From Candidatus Ideonella esbjergensis (GTDB lineage Bacteria; Pseudomonadota; Gammaproteobacteria; Burkholderiales; Burkholderiaceae_C): a stretch of DNA of 64,000 nt. Each line of letters opens with the position of its first letter. Within the stretch, counting starts at the first letter, position 1. Location: NCBI GenBank assembly GCA_016710065.1, contig JADJLP010000001.1, forward strand, positions 992,001 through 1,056,000, read 5' to 3'. Position numbers and translations under genes: made by a program. The notes beneath the pieces are model-generated. The model was not told the DNA's origin. It did no database searches and was given only the letters and a program-made list of their open reading frames with translations. Positions 17,456 through 26,708 of this stretch are shown in pieces.

Positions 17456-18054
17456 GGCAGTGGGGGCCGGGAAGGGCCAAGGTGCGTGTCAGAACAAGCC
17501 GTCATTCTACCGGGCAGGCCCGGCGCAAAGGGCAGAATCGCCGCTGCTTTGCACCGAGGTGTTCGTGGTCGAGATCGAACTGAAATTCCAGCTGCCCGCA
17601 GCCGCGCTGCCGGCGATCCGTGCCGAGGTGACGGCTGCGGGTGGCCGCGTTCAAACCCTGGCTGCGGCCTACTTCGACACGCCCGCGCGCCACCTGGCGA
17701 CGGCCCGCGCCGCGCTGCGCCTGCGCCAGGAGGGTGACCAGTGGGTGCAGACCCTCAAGGCACAGGGCGCCAGCCCCATGCACCGGCTGGAGCACAACGT
17801 CCCGTGCGAGGGCACCCCCGGCGGCGGCAGGCCCGCCCTGGATCCGACCCACCACCTGGGCACACCTGCCGCCACGGCACTGGCCGCCGCGCTGGGCCTG
17901 GGCGAGGCAGAGCTGGCGGCCACGGCCCGGGCGGGCGGCATGGCCGGCTTGGCGCTGACCTTCGAGACCGACATCCAGCGCAGCTTCGCTTGCGTGACCC
18001 AAGCCGGGATCCGGGTGGAGCTGGCACTGGACGAAGGCGCCATCCGTGCTGAGC

Positions 18055-18058
18055 CTAG
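18055..18058. repeat. Target-site duplication CTAG (left copy)
   Basis: CTAG immediately precedes the left inverted repeat. The identical CTAG at 19685-19688 follows the right inverted repeat. A 4-bp duplication fits the IS1380 family, and its intactness points to a simple, fairly recent insertion. Confidence 0.85.
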
Positions 18059-19684
18059 CCTGGATATTTCACCTACCCCCGTAGAAGCGAGGACGGCATT
18101 GCCCTTTGGATGCCCGTTGATCGAGGTGTCGAATCTTGATGAACGAGCGGGCAATGCCGAAACCAAACTGTACCGAAGAAGTGGACGTGGGGATGATCGA
18201 GTTCGCCCGCCTGGGCCGACGCGTGGTGGAGGGCCGCTTCGACGGCGGCAGCATGAGCAGCGACGCTGGCGTGCTGCTGCTCGGCGCCGTTGATCGCAAG
18301 CTCGGGCTGATGGACGCAGCCGCACGCTGCATCGCCGACCCGCGCAGCCCGCTGCTGATCAAGCACGGCGTGCGCAGACGTGCTGCGCCAGCGCGTGTAC
18401 GGTCTGGCGCTGGGCTGGGAGGACTTGAACGACCACGGCGCGCTGCGCCAGGACGTGGCGATGCAGACGGCCGTCGGCGTGGACTTGGAGATGGCCAGCG
18501 CACCCACGCTGTGCCGGCTGGAGAAGTGGGCCGACCGCGCCACGGCGTGGCGCTTGCACCAGGTGCTGGTCGATCAGTTCATCGCCAGCTTCAAGGTCGC
18601 CCCCGAGGAATTGGTGCTGGACTTCGACGCCACCGACAACCCGCTGCACGGCCAGCAGGAGGGCCGCTTCTTCCACGGCTACTACGACAGCTACTGCTAC
18701 TTGCCGCTGTACGTGTTCTGCGGCCAGCAACTGCTGTGCGCCTACCTGCGCCCGAGCCGCATCGACGGCGCCAAGCACGCGGCGGCCATCCTCAAGCTGC
18801 TGGTGCGTCGGCTGCGTCAGGAATGGCCCAATGTTCGAATCATCTTCCGGGGCGACTCGGGCTTTTGCCGCCAGCGCATCATCAACTGGTGCGAGCGCGC
18901 TGGCGTGCACTACATCGTCGGCCTGGCGCGCAACGCCCGGCTGGAAGCCCAGGTCGAGTACGCGCAGCTGGCGATGCAGCAGCTCTACGAGCAGACCGGG
19001 CACAAACAACGCCTGGTGGGCGAGTTCAGCTACGCCGCACAGAGTTGGCCGCACGAGCGGCGCGTCATCACGCGGCTGGAGTGGGGCGAGCTCGGCTGCA
19101 ACCCGCGCTTCATCGTCACCAACCTCGACGGGGGTGCCCAAACGCTGTACGACGCGCTGTACTGCCAGCGCGGCGAAGCCGAGAACCGCATCAAGGAGGC
19201 GCAGGTCGGCTTGTTCGCCACGCGCACGAGTTGCCACGTGATGCGCTCGAACCAGTTGCGCATGCTGCTGGCCGCGCTGGGCTATGTGCTCATCGAGAGG
19301 CTGCGCGCACTGGCCTTGCAGGGCACAGCGCTGGCGTCGGCCCAGGTCGACACCCTGCGCATCAAGCTGCTCAAGGTCGCAGCGGTGATCACCCGCAACA
19401 CCCGGCGCATCCGCCTGTACCTGGCCTCGCACTGGCCCAGCGCGGACATCTTCGCCCACGCCATGCGCCAACTGCGCTCACCCTGAACTTCATCCAGCGC
19501 CTGGCCCGCGCGACGACACAAAAATGGTCCGCAACCCAAGCCGGGGTGGGGGCAATTGCCAGCCAATCAGTCCCACTGCACCTCGCGCGCCATCCAATGC
19601 CTTCGCGTGGCGCTCATTGAGCACTCCGATGGCTCGAAACCGGCGCTTCAGCCTGCACAGTGGTCGTTGCGTGAAATATGCGGG
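18059..19684 (+). mobile_element. IS1380-family insertion sequence
   Basis: This is a 1,626-bp element with terminal inverted repeats: CCTGGATATTTCAC on the left and, read inward on the other strand, CCCGCATATTTCAC on the right, matching at 12 of 14 positions. CTAG at 18055-18058 and at 19685-19688 is the target duplication. It carries one transposase gene on the plus strand with an apparent +1 frameshift, and about 185 nt of non-coding right end. Family assignment rests on the transposase sequence and the overall size. Confidence 0.9.
18139..19486 (+). pseudogene. IS1380-family transposase, +1 frameshift
   Basis: The N-terminal part (from ATG 18139: RRVVEGRFDGGSMSSDAGVL, then PLLIKHGVR) is in one frame and the rest (DVLRQRVYGLALGWEDLNDH onward) is in the next. 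The break falls at an extra A at about 18376; skipping it joins the two parts into one protein of about 449 residues. The DDE residues are all in the long second part: LDFDATDNPLHG, FRGDSGF and QRGEAENRIKEAQ. The second frame alone (18380-19486, 368 residues) would lack the N-terminal DNA-binding region. The shift could be decay, a sequencing error or programmed frameshifting, and the sequence alone does not decide. Confidence 0.85.
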
Positions 19685-20179
19685 CTAGTCGCAGCTTGCT
19701 GGTGTGCGAACTGGAGATGGAACTGGTCGACGGCCCCGTGGTCGGGCTGCTGGCGCTGGCCGGTGATTGGGTTCAGCGCCATGGCCTGTGGCTGGACGTG
19801 CGCAGCAAGGCCGAACGCGGCGATTGCCTGTCGCGTGGGGTGGCCTGTTCGGCCGCCATGCCGCCTCAGCCCACGTCACTGGCGGGCGATGCTTCGCCCG
19901 AGGCCTGCCGACGGGCGATCCAGAGGGCCTTGCAGCCGGTGCTGGCCAATGGCAGCGTGCTGGCCGATGAGGGCCTGGCCGCGCAACCCTTGCAGGACCA
20001 CCTGCACCATTGGCACCGTAGCCTGGGCCTGCTGCACAAGTTGCTGGGCCAGGCCCAACTGGCCGGAGCGGACGTGGACGCGGCCTGGGCCGAGACGCTG
20101 ACGGCACAACTGGCCCCGCTGGATGCCGGCGCCGGCCCCACGCCGACGACGGCCGGCCGCGTGGCCCGCAGCCCGGTCT

Positions 20180-21898
20180 TCAACCGGCTGATGCTGGCGC
20201 TGATGGGGTGGGCTGCCCCGGCATGATGTCAGCCTCGGCCAGGTCGTCCACGCTGGGCACGATCTGGTCGGCGCCGATGTGGGCCTCGAAGCCCGAGCGC
20301 CGTATCAGGCCCAGTGGCTGCGGGTTCACGCTGGCCAGCACCAGGGCGATGTCGCGCTTGCGCAGCGCGCTGTAGAGCTGCTCCAGAGCGTCCAGGCCCG
20401 AGGTGTCCATGGACACCAGGCGGTGCATTTCCAGCACCACGCAGCGAGTGCCTTCGGGAATCTGCGCCGGCAGTGTTTCCACTTTGCCCACGGCGCCGAA
20501 GAACAGCGAGCCGAACAGCTCGAACACGCGCACGCCGGGCGGCAGGTTGTCATTGGCCACGGGAGAGACATCGAACAGCGTGCTCATGCGGTAGATGAAG
20601 AAGCCGCAGGCCGAGATCAGCCCCATTTCCACCGCCACGGTCAGGTCGAACACCACGGTGAGCACGAAGGTGCCCACCAGCACGGTGCGGTAGGGCATGA
20701 GGAAGTGCTTGAGGCGGGCGAACTCGCGCCACTCGCCCATGTTCCAGGCCACAAACAGCAGGATGCCGGCCAGCGCCGCCAGCGGCACGTGCACCGCCAA
20801 CGGTGCGGCCACCAGCACGATCAGCAGCAGCACGCCAGCGTGCACCATGCCGGCCACAGGGCTGCGGCCACCGGCCCGCACATTGGTGACGGTGCGGGCG
20901 ATGGTGCCGGTGGCCGGGATGCCGCCGAAGAACGGCGCCACGAAGTTGGCCACGCCCTGGGCCATCAGCTCCTGGTTGGGGTCGTGGCGGGGGATGTCGG
21001 CCATGTTGTCGGCCACGCGCGCGCACAGCAGCGATTCGATGGCTCCCAGCAGCGCGATGGTGATGGTGGGGATCACCAGTTGCTTGGCGGTACCCCAGGT
21101 GAACTCGGGCAGCTCGAACGACGGCAGGCCCTGAGGGATGCCGCCGAACTTGCTGCCTATGGTTTCCACCGGCATCTCGAACAGCCTGGCGGCGATGGTG
21201 GCCAGCGCCAGTGCGATCACCGTGCCGGGCACCTGGGCCGCATGGCGCTTGATCTTCTGCAGCAAGCCCGTGGGGCCCACCGGCATGGCATAGCTTTTGG
21301 GCCACAGCACCACCAGCGCCAGGCAGGCCATGCCGATGGCGAAGGCCCAGGGGTTGAAGCTGTCCAGGTGCTGGTACAGCACCCGCAACTGGGTGAAGAA
21401 GTCGGCAGGCAGCTTGTCGATCTTCAGGCCCAGCAGGTCTTTGACCTGGGATAGGCCGATCAACACCGCGATGCCGTTGGTGAAGCCGATCACGATGCTC
21501 ACCGGGATGTAGCGCACCAGAGCACCCAGCTTGAGCATGCCCATGGCGAACAGCAGCACGCCAGCCAGCGAGGTGGCGATCAGCAGATTGGCCAGGCCAT
21601 AGCGCTCGACGATGCCGTAGACGATGACGATGAAGGCGCCGGCCGGGCCGCCGATCTGCACGTTCGAGCCGCCCAGCGCCGAGATCAGGAAGCCCGCGAT
21701 GATGGCCGTGAACAGCCCGGCCTCCGGCTTGACGCCCGAGGCGATGGCAAAGGCCATGGCCAGCGGCAGGGCCACGATGCCGACCGTGAGGCCGGCCCCC
21801 AGGTCAGTGAAGAAATGGGCGCGGTTGTAGCCCGTGAGGGCAGTGAGCAGGCGCGGCCTGAAGGGCTGCAGCGAGGCGCGCAAGGTGGAAAGCGGCAT
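20180..21898 (-). CDS. SulP-family anion transporter with STAS domain
   Basis: This is a 572-residue membrane protein of the SLC26/SulP family. The transport domain (about 20-410) has the signature region SALGGSNVQIGGPAGAFIVIV and repeated helices. A cytosolic STAS domain follows (about 440-550), with HRLVSMDTSGLDALEQL, the Asp-Thr-Ser-Gly switch motif. Substrates in the family are sulfate, bicarbonate or dicarboxylates, and there is no neighbour to specify which. The start is the ATG at 21898, preceded by GGAG; the frame opens to 22108 but that part is not conserved in appearance. Its 3' end overlaps the disrupted CYTH gene by 47 nt. Confidence 0.9.
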   Translation of the reverse strand: MPLSTLRASLQPFRPRLLTALTGYNRAHFFTDLGAGLTVGIVALPLAMAFAIASGVKPEAGLFTAIIAGFLISALGGSNVQIGGPAGAFIVIVYGIVERYGLANLLIATSLAGVLLFAMGMLKLGALVRYIPVSIVIGFTNGIAVLIGLSQVKDLLGLKIDKLPADFFTQLRVLYQHLDSFNPWAFAIGMACLALVVLWPKSYAMPVGPTGLLQKIKRHAAQVPGTVIALALATIAARLFEMPVETIGSKFGGIPQGLPSFELPEFTWGTAKQLVIPTITIALLGAIESLLCARVADNMADIPRHDPNQELMAQGVANFVAPFFGGIPATGTIARTVTNVRAGGRSPVAGMVHAGVLLLIVLVAAPLAVHVPLAALAGILLFVAWNMGEWREFARLKHFLMPYRTVLVGTFVLTVVFDLTVAVEMGLISACGFFIYRMSTLFDVSPVANDNLPPGVRVFELFGSLFFGAVGKVETLPAQIPEGTRCVVLEMHRLVSMDTSGLDALEQLYSALRKRDIALVLASVNPQPLGLIRRSGFEAHIGADQIVPSVDDLAEADIMPGQPTPSAPASAG

Positions 21899-22236
21899 GA
21901 AGACTCCGAACAAGGGGTGGACAACCAGACGGGGTTGCCACCCGCGGAGGGCCGCAATGGTGCACGCGGGTGATGAACCGGCGCCGGCGCGAGGGCTGCC
22001 AGACGCGTGGAGGTTCAGAGCCGGGGCACATGTGCATGCGAGGCATTGTCCACCCGCGTGAAAAAGGCCCGCAATCGGGGCTGGGCCGGGGCTGGGGTGA
22101 GCGCTCACCCCTCAGAGAGAAGCCCTGCAGGGATGGTGTTATTGGTGTTAACCCTGATAATGACGTCATGGTTTACCCGAATGCCGCCGATCTGGCGGCG
22201 CCAGGGCCAACTGCCCTTTCACCCCAAGGAAATCCC
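21899..22236. other. 338-nt intergenic region with a perfect 18-nt palindrome
   Basis: This region separates the divergent SulP gene and the small exported-protein gene. It holds GGGGTGAGCGCTCACCCC at 22094-22111 (perfect palindrome), TGACGTCA near 22160, and an AT-richer stretch GGTGTTAACCCTGATAATGA that could contain a -10 element for the rightward gene. No known riboswitch or small RNA pattern was recognised. Confidence 0.5.
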
Positions 22237-22482
22237 ATGCAAACACGCTTTGCCTTCGCCGCCGCCCTGGTTCTGACCCCTGTTTTCGCTGCCCAAGCTG
22301 CGGAGCAGGCCAGCCCGGCCCGCCACGCCAACGCTGAACACCCGGCTGTGCTGGTGGCCCACCAGGCCAAGGTTTTGAACACCAATACCTACCTGGTGCA
22401 GCCGCCTGCCGCCGTGACATGGACGGTGCAGTCTGAACCCAAGCTGGTGGCCATCGTCGGCACCACTGGCAAAGCCCAGTAA
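22237..22482 (+). CDS. Small exported protein of unknown function
   Basis: This is an 81-residue protein with a clear Sec signal peptide (MQTRFAFAAALVLTPVFAAQA, cleavage after AQA) and a mature part of about 60 residues that is mostly uncharged, with HPAVLVAHQAKVLNT and VTWTVQSEPK. It has no Cys, no haem site and no lipobox. An AAGGA ribosome site lies 6 nt before the ATG, and codon use matches the neighbours, which supports it as real. I do not recognise the family. Its stop lies 3 nt before the convergent metG end, so nothing downstream is co-transcribed. Confidence 0.65.
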   Translation: MQTRFAFAAALVLTPVFAAQAAEQASPARHANAEHPAVLVAHQAKVLNTNTYLVQPPAAVTWTVQSEPKLVAIVGTTGKAQ

Positions 22483-22485
22483 GGT

Positions 22486-24531
22486 TCAGCGGATGCGCAT
22501 GCCGGGCTGGGCACCGGCCGAAGGCTCCAGCACGAAAATGCCGGGGGTGGCCTTCTCGTCGGCATGGCTGGCGGCCAGCACCATGCCCTCGCTGACGCCG
22601 AACTTCATCTTGCGCGGCGCCAGGTTGGCGATCATCACCGTGAGCTTGCCTTCCAGGTCTTCGGGCTTGTAGGCACTCTTGATGCCGCTAAAGACATTGC
22701 GCAACCGTCCCTCGCCTACGTCCAGCGTGAGGCGCAGCAGCTTGTCGGACCCTTCCACATGCTCGGCCTTGACGATCCTGGCCACGCGCAGGTCGACCTT
22801 GCTGAAGTCGTCGATCTTCACCTCGGGCGCCAGTTCTTCACCGCCGGGCACCAGCTTGGGCACGGGCGGCGGCTCGAACAGCGCGTCCAGCAGCTTCACG
22901 TCCACGCGCTGCATCAGGTGCTTGTACTCGCCAATCTGGTGGCCGCCGAGCGCCCGCGCTGCATCGGCAAAGCTGAACGGGGCCACGTTCAGGAAGGCCT
23001 CCACATTGGCCACCAGGGCCGGCAGCACCGGCTTCAGGTAGATGCTGAGCAGGCGGAAGGCCTCAATGCAGGTGCTGCACACGTCGTGTAGTTGTGCATC
23101 CGCCCCTTCCTTCTTGGCCAGCTCCCAAGGCTTGTGGGCATCCACGTACTCGTTCACCTGGTCGGCCAGCGCCATGATCTCGCGCAGCGCCTTGCCGTAG
23201 TCGCGGTCTTCATAGAGGCTCTCCACCGCGGCGCTGTGGGCGCGCAGCGTATCCAGCAGGGTGCGGCCCTCCACGCCCAGGTCGGCCGAGAGATGGCCGC
23301 CAAAGCGCTTGCTGAGGAAGCCGGCCGCGCGGCTGGCGATGTTGATGTACTTGCCCACCAGGTCGGAGTTGACCCGGGCCACGAAGTCATCCGGGTTGAA
23401 GTCGATGTCTTCGACCCGGGCGTTGAGCTTGGCGGCGATGTAGTAGCGCAGCCACTCCGGGTGCAGGCCCAGTTCCAGGTACTTCAGCGGGCTAATGCCG
23501 GTGCCGCGGCTCTTGCTCATCTTCTCGCCGTTGTTGACGGTGATGAAGCCGTGCACAAACACGTGGTCGGGTGTCTTGCGGCCGCTGAAATGCAGCATGG
23601 CCGGCCAGAACAGGGTGTGGAAGTAGGTGATGTCCTTGCCGATGAAGTGCACTTGCTCCACAGCCGGGTCGGCAAAGAAGGCGTCGTAGTCTTGGCCGAT
23701 CTTGCCGAAGTAGTTCTTCAACGAGGCCAGGTAGCCGATGGGCGCGTCGAGCCAGACGTAGAAGTACTTGCCCGGCGCATCGGGAATCTGAATGCCGAAG
23801 TAGGGCGCGTCGCGCGAGATATCCCAGTCGCCCAGCCCCCCGTTGCCCTCGTCGTCCTTGGTGAACCATTCCTTGATCTTGTTCAGCACCTCGGGCTGCA
23901 GGCGGCCGGGGGCGGTGGTCCAGCCTTCGAGGAATTCCACGCAGCGCGGGTCGGACAGCTTGAAGAAGAAGTGGTCCGAGCTTTTCATCACCGGCGTCGC
24001 GCCGGAGAGAGCCGAATACGGGTTCTTCAGCTCGGTGGGGGCATAGACCGCGCCGCAGACGTCGCAGTTGTCGCCGTACTGGTCCTTGGCGCCGCACTTG
24101 GGGCACTCGCCCTTGATGAAGCGGTCGGGCAGGAACATGCCCTTGTCGGGGTCGAAGAACTGCTCGATGGTCTTCACCGAGATCAGCTCGTTGCGGCGCA
24201 GGCCCAGGTAGATCTCTTGCGCCAGCTGGTGGTTCTCGGGGCCGTCGGTGGAGTGCCAGTTGTCGAAACCGATGTGGAAGCCGTCCAGGTACTGCTTGCG
24301 GCCGGCCGCCACCTCGCCCACGAAAGCTTGCGGCGTCTTGCCGGCCTTTTCGGCGGCAATCATGATGGGCGCGCCGTGGGCGTCGTCGGCGCAAACGAAG
24401 TGCACCTCGGCGCCCTTCATGCGCAGAGCCCGCACCCAGATGTCGGCCTGGATGTACTCCATCATGTGCCCGATGTGGAAGGGCGCATTGGCGTAGGGCA
24501 GGGCGGTGGTGACGAAGAGCTTGCGGGTCAT
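22486..24531 (-). CDS. metG: Methionyl-tRNA synthetase
   Basis: This is a 681-residue class I synthetase charging tRNA-Met. The HIGH motif is His19-Ile-Gly-His22 in APFHIGHMM. A four-Cys zinc knuckle is seen in CPKCGAKDQYGDNCDVCG, and KMSKS lies at about 337-341 in the usual EKMSKSRGTGI. A C-terminal tRNA-binding domain (about 575-681, with DFSKVDLRVARIVKAEHVEG) makes this the long dimeric type, like the 677-residue Escherichia coli enzyme. The frame extends to a TTG at 24561, but ATG 24531 starts right at the conserved TRKLFVTTALPYANA and is preferred. Confidence 0.96.
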   Translation of the reverse strand: MTRKLFVTTALPYANAPFHIGHMMEYIQADIWVRALRMKGAEVHFVCADDAHGAPIMIAAEKAGKTPQAFVGEVAAGRKQYLDGFHIGFDNWHSTDGPENHQLAQEIYLGLRRNELISVKTIEQFFDPDKGMFLPDRFIKGECPKCGAKDQYGDNCDVCGAVYAPTELKNPYSALSGATPVMKSSDHFFFKLSDPRCVEFLEGWTTAPGRLQPEVLNKIKEWFTKDDEGNGGLGDWDISRDAPYFGIQIPDAPGKYFYVWLDAPIGYLASLKNYFGKIGQDYDAFFADPAVEQVHFIGKDITYFHTLFWPAMLHFSGRKTPDHVFVHGFITVNNGEKMSKSRGTGISPLKYLELGLHPEWLRYYIAAKLNARVEDIDFNPDDFVARVNSDLVGKYINIASRAAGFLSKRFGGHLSADLGVEGRTLLDTLRAHSAAVESLYEDRDYGKALREIMALADQVNEYVDAHKPWELAKKEGADAQLHDVCSTCIEAFRLLSIYLKPVLPALVANVEAFLNVAPFSFADAARALGGHQIGEYKHLMQRVDVKLLDALFEPPPVPKLVPGGEELAPEVKIDDFSKVDLRVARIVKAEHVEGSDKLLRLTLDVGEGRLRNVFSGIKSAYKPEDLEGKLTVMIANLAPRKMKFGVSEGMVLAASHADEKATPGIFVLEPSAGAQPGMRIR

Positions 24532-24657
24532 GGGTGCGGTGCTGCTGGCCGGGGTCGGCAAGGGGACAGGCCGGCGCGGGGCCGGGCGCCTGCAGGTGCG
24601 GGGAAGGGAAGCTGCAATTGTGACAGCGACGCCGTGCCATCGCTGGCAGGCCGGGTG

Positions 24658-26043
24658 TCACTGGGCAGCGGGCAGCCGCAGCCTGGCCAGCGTTCCACCC
24701 AGCGGCGATGCCGCCAGGGCCACTTGGCCACCGTAAAGGCGGGCCAGGTCGTCCACGATGGCCAGGCCCAGGCCCGAGCCGGCCACCTTTTCGTCGTCGC
24801 GCGTGCCACGGTCGAACACCGCCTCGCGCCGCTCGGGGGGCACGCCGGGGCCATCGTCGGCCACGGTGATGTCCAGCTGCCCGTCTTGCAGCCGGGCGCC
24901 CAGTTCCACGCGGTGGCGGGCCCATTTGCAGGCGTTGTCCAGCAGGTTGCCCAGCATCTCCTGCAGGTCTTGCTCTTCGCCGCGAAAGGCCAACTGGGGT
25001 GCCATGGGCTGCAGCACCAGTTCAAGCTGCGCGCTCGCATGCACGCGCTCCATCACCCGCACCAGGCCCTCGGCCACGGGCTGCAGCGGTGTGTGCAGGC
25101 CCGGCACCCGCGCGGCGCCGGCGGCGCGGGCACGCATAAGGTGGTAGTTCACTTGGCGGTTCGCCAACGCCACTTGCTCACCCACCAGGCGGGCCAGCTC
25201 GCCGTCTTGCCGGGCGGTGGCATTGCCCAGCACGCTCAGCGGCGTCTTGAGCGCATGGGCCAGGTTGCCGGCCTGGGTGCGGGCGCGCAGCACGATCTCG
25301 GTGTTCTGGGCCAGCACGGTGTTGAACTCGTCCACCAGGGGCTTGACCTCGGCGGGGAACTCGCCGGCCAGTGTCTGTGTGCGGCCCTCACGCACTGCCG
25401 CCAGCGCCAGGCGCAGCTGCCGCAGCGGCGCCAGCCCCCCAGCCACCTGCACCGCCGCCGCCACGCCCAGACCCAGGCCCAGCAGGCCCAGCGCCAGCCA
25501 CAGTGAGCTATTGAAGCGCTGCATCGGGGCGGCCATCAGTTGCTCGTCGGCGGCCACCAGCAACTGCCAGGTAGGGCCAGGCTGGCCGCGTGCGTCGTCC
25601 AATGTCACCGTGCGGCCCATCATGCCCAGCGCAGCTCCGTCGGGGGCCTGGGTTCGGTACTGGCGAACCTCGCCTTCGGTGGTGCTGGGGGCGGGTACGC
25701 TCAGCACGCCGTCCCACAGCGAGCGCGACCGCAGAACGCCAGCGGCCGCCGCTGCGTCACGGGTCGCCACACGATCCACCTGCCAATACAGGCCCGAGTA
25801 GGGGCGGGCGAGCCGCGGGTCGCTCAGCGGCGCGGTGAGCGAAGGCTCGCCCTGCTCGTTCACCACCAGGTTGGCGGCCAACTGGTCGAGGTGGGTCTTG
25901 AGCTCGGCATGGAACTGCAGCGCCACATGCTGGCGAAACAGGCTGCTCAGGCCCCAGCCGGCGACGACGATGGTGACCACGATCCAAACCAGCGTGCCGG
26001 CCAGCAGGCGCGCACGCAGCGAGCGCCAGACCCAGCGCTTCAT
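24658..26043 (-). CDS. Sensor histidine kinase (PhoQ/QseC-like)
   Basis: This is a 461-residue membrane kinase with two membrane helices (about 12-32 and 165-185) flanking a periplasmic sensor of about 130 residues. A HAMP-like linker, a HisKA domain with phospho-acceptor His263 (NLAHALKTPLSVLGN) and a HATPase domain follow: N box NLLDNACKWA, G1 DDGPGVPPE and G2 GSGLGLAIV. The ATG overlaps the stop of the response-regulator gene as ATGA, so the pair is translationally coupled. The adjacent PepSY protein and divergent cytochrome cluster suggest that it senses an envelope or redox condition and controls that cluster; this is inference from position. Confidence 0.9.
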   Translation of the reverse strand: MKRWVWRSLRARLLAGTLVWIVVTIVVAGWGLSSLFRQHVALQFHAELKTHLDQLAANLVVNEQGEPSLTAPLSDPRLARPYSGLYWQVDRVATRDAAAAAGVLRSRSLWDGVLSVPAPSTTEGEVRQYRTQAPDGAALGMMGRTVTLDDARGQPGPTWQLLVAADEQLMAAPMQRFNSSLWLALGLLGLGLGVAAAVQVAGGLAPLRQLRLALAAVREGRTQTLAGEFPAEVKPLVDEFNTVLAQNTEIVLRARTQAGNLAHALKTPLSVLGNATARQDGELARLVGEQVALANRQVNYHLMRARAAGAARVPGLHTPLQPVAEGLVRVMERVHASAQLELVLQPMAPQLAFRGEEQDLQEMLGNLLDNACKWARHRVELGARLQDGQLDITVADDGPGVPPERREAVFDRGTRDDEKVAGSGLGLAIVDDLARLYGGQVALAASPLGGTLARLRLPAAQ

Positions 26044-26708
26044 GAGGGACAGACCAGCCGGTAGCCCTGGCCGCGCTCGGTTTCGATCAGGCCGGGCGGC
26101 AGCTTCTTGCGCAGGCGGGCGATGAAGACTTCCACCGTGTTCGAGTCGCGGTCGCAGTCCTGCGCGTAGATGTGCTCGATCAGCACGCTGCGCGAGACGA
26201 TCTGGCCGCAGTGGTGCATCAGGTAATCGAGCACGCGGTATTCGTGGCTGGTGAGGGTCACGGCCTGGCCGTTCACGGTGACACGGCTGTGGCGCGTGTC
26301 CAGCATCACCGGCCCGCAGTGCAGCTCGGCGCTGGCATGGCCGCCGGCGCGGCGTATCAATGCGCGCAAGCGGGCCAGCAGTTCTTCCATCTGGAAGGGC
26401 TTGGTGAGGTAGTCGTCGGCACCGGCGTCGATGCCGGTCACTTTCTCGTGCCAGTTGTCGCGCGCGGTGAGGATCAGCACCGGCATGCCGCGGCCGGCGG
26501 CACGCCATTTCTTCAGCACCGTCAGGCCGTCCATCTGCGGCAGGCCCAGGTCGAGCACCACGGCGTCAAAGGGCGCTCGCTCGTCGTCACCCATGAAGTG
26601 GGCGTCGACGCCGTTGTGCGCCACATCCACCGCATAGCCTTCTTCGCCCAGAGCCTGGGCCAATTGGCCGGCCAAGGTCAGCTCGTCTTCGACCACCAGC
26701 ACGCGCAT
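26040..26708 (-). CDS. OmpR/PhoP-family response regulator
   Basis: The 222-residue protein has a receiver domain (1-120) with Glu7, Asp8, phospho-acceptor Asp53 (VVLDLGLPQMDG), Thr in LTARD and Lys in LTKPF. A winged-helix output domain (about 125-220) carries LTSHEYRVLDYLM and RDSNTVEVFIARLRKKL. It precedes and overlaps the histidine kinase gene, and its own ATG overlaps the PepSY gene stop (TGATG), so the three form one operon read leftward: PepSY, regulator, kinase. This order is common for envelope-sensing systems in Burkholderiales. Confidence 0.92.
   Translation of the reverse strand: MRVLVVEDELTLAGQLAQALGEEGYAVDVAHNGVDAHFMGDDERAPFDAVVLDLGLPQMDGLTVLKKWRAAGRGMPVLILTARDNWHEKVTGIDAGADDYLTKPFQMEELLARLRALIRRAGGHASAELHCGPVMLDTRHSRVTVNGQAVTLTSHEYRVLDYLMHHCGQIVSRSVLIEHIYAQDCDRDSNTVEVFIARLRKKLPPGLIETERGQGYRLVCPS

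Larger units (their letters stand above)
17565..20226 (+). pseudogene. CYTH-domain protein gene split by an IS1380-type element
   Basis: The two halves are 17565-18058 and 19689-20226. The first begins at GTG with VEIELKFQLP, the ExExK motif of the CYTH triphosphate tunnel fold, and runs through AYFDTPARHL, ALRLRQEGDQW and TFETDIQRSF. The second resumes with VCELEMELVDGP and WLDVRSKAERG, the late tunnel strands of the same fold, and ends in a 130-residue helical tail. Removing the element and one CTAG copy joins the halves in frame as a protein of about 343 residues. CYTH proteins hydrolyse inorganic triphosphate or thiamine triphosphate. As it stands the gene is interrupted, although precise excision would restore it. 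Its end overlaps the convergent SulP gene by 47 nt. Confidence 0.88.

Noticed and set aside
18139..19486. Programmed +1 frameshifting in the IS1380 transposase
   Set aside because: No slippery heptamer or stimulatory structure was recognised at 18370-18385; a simple base insertion or read error explains it equally well, so it is only listed as a question.
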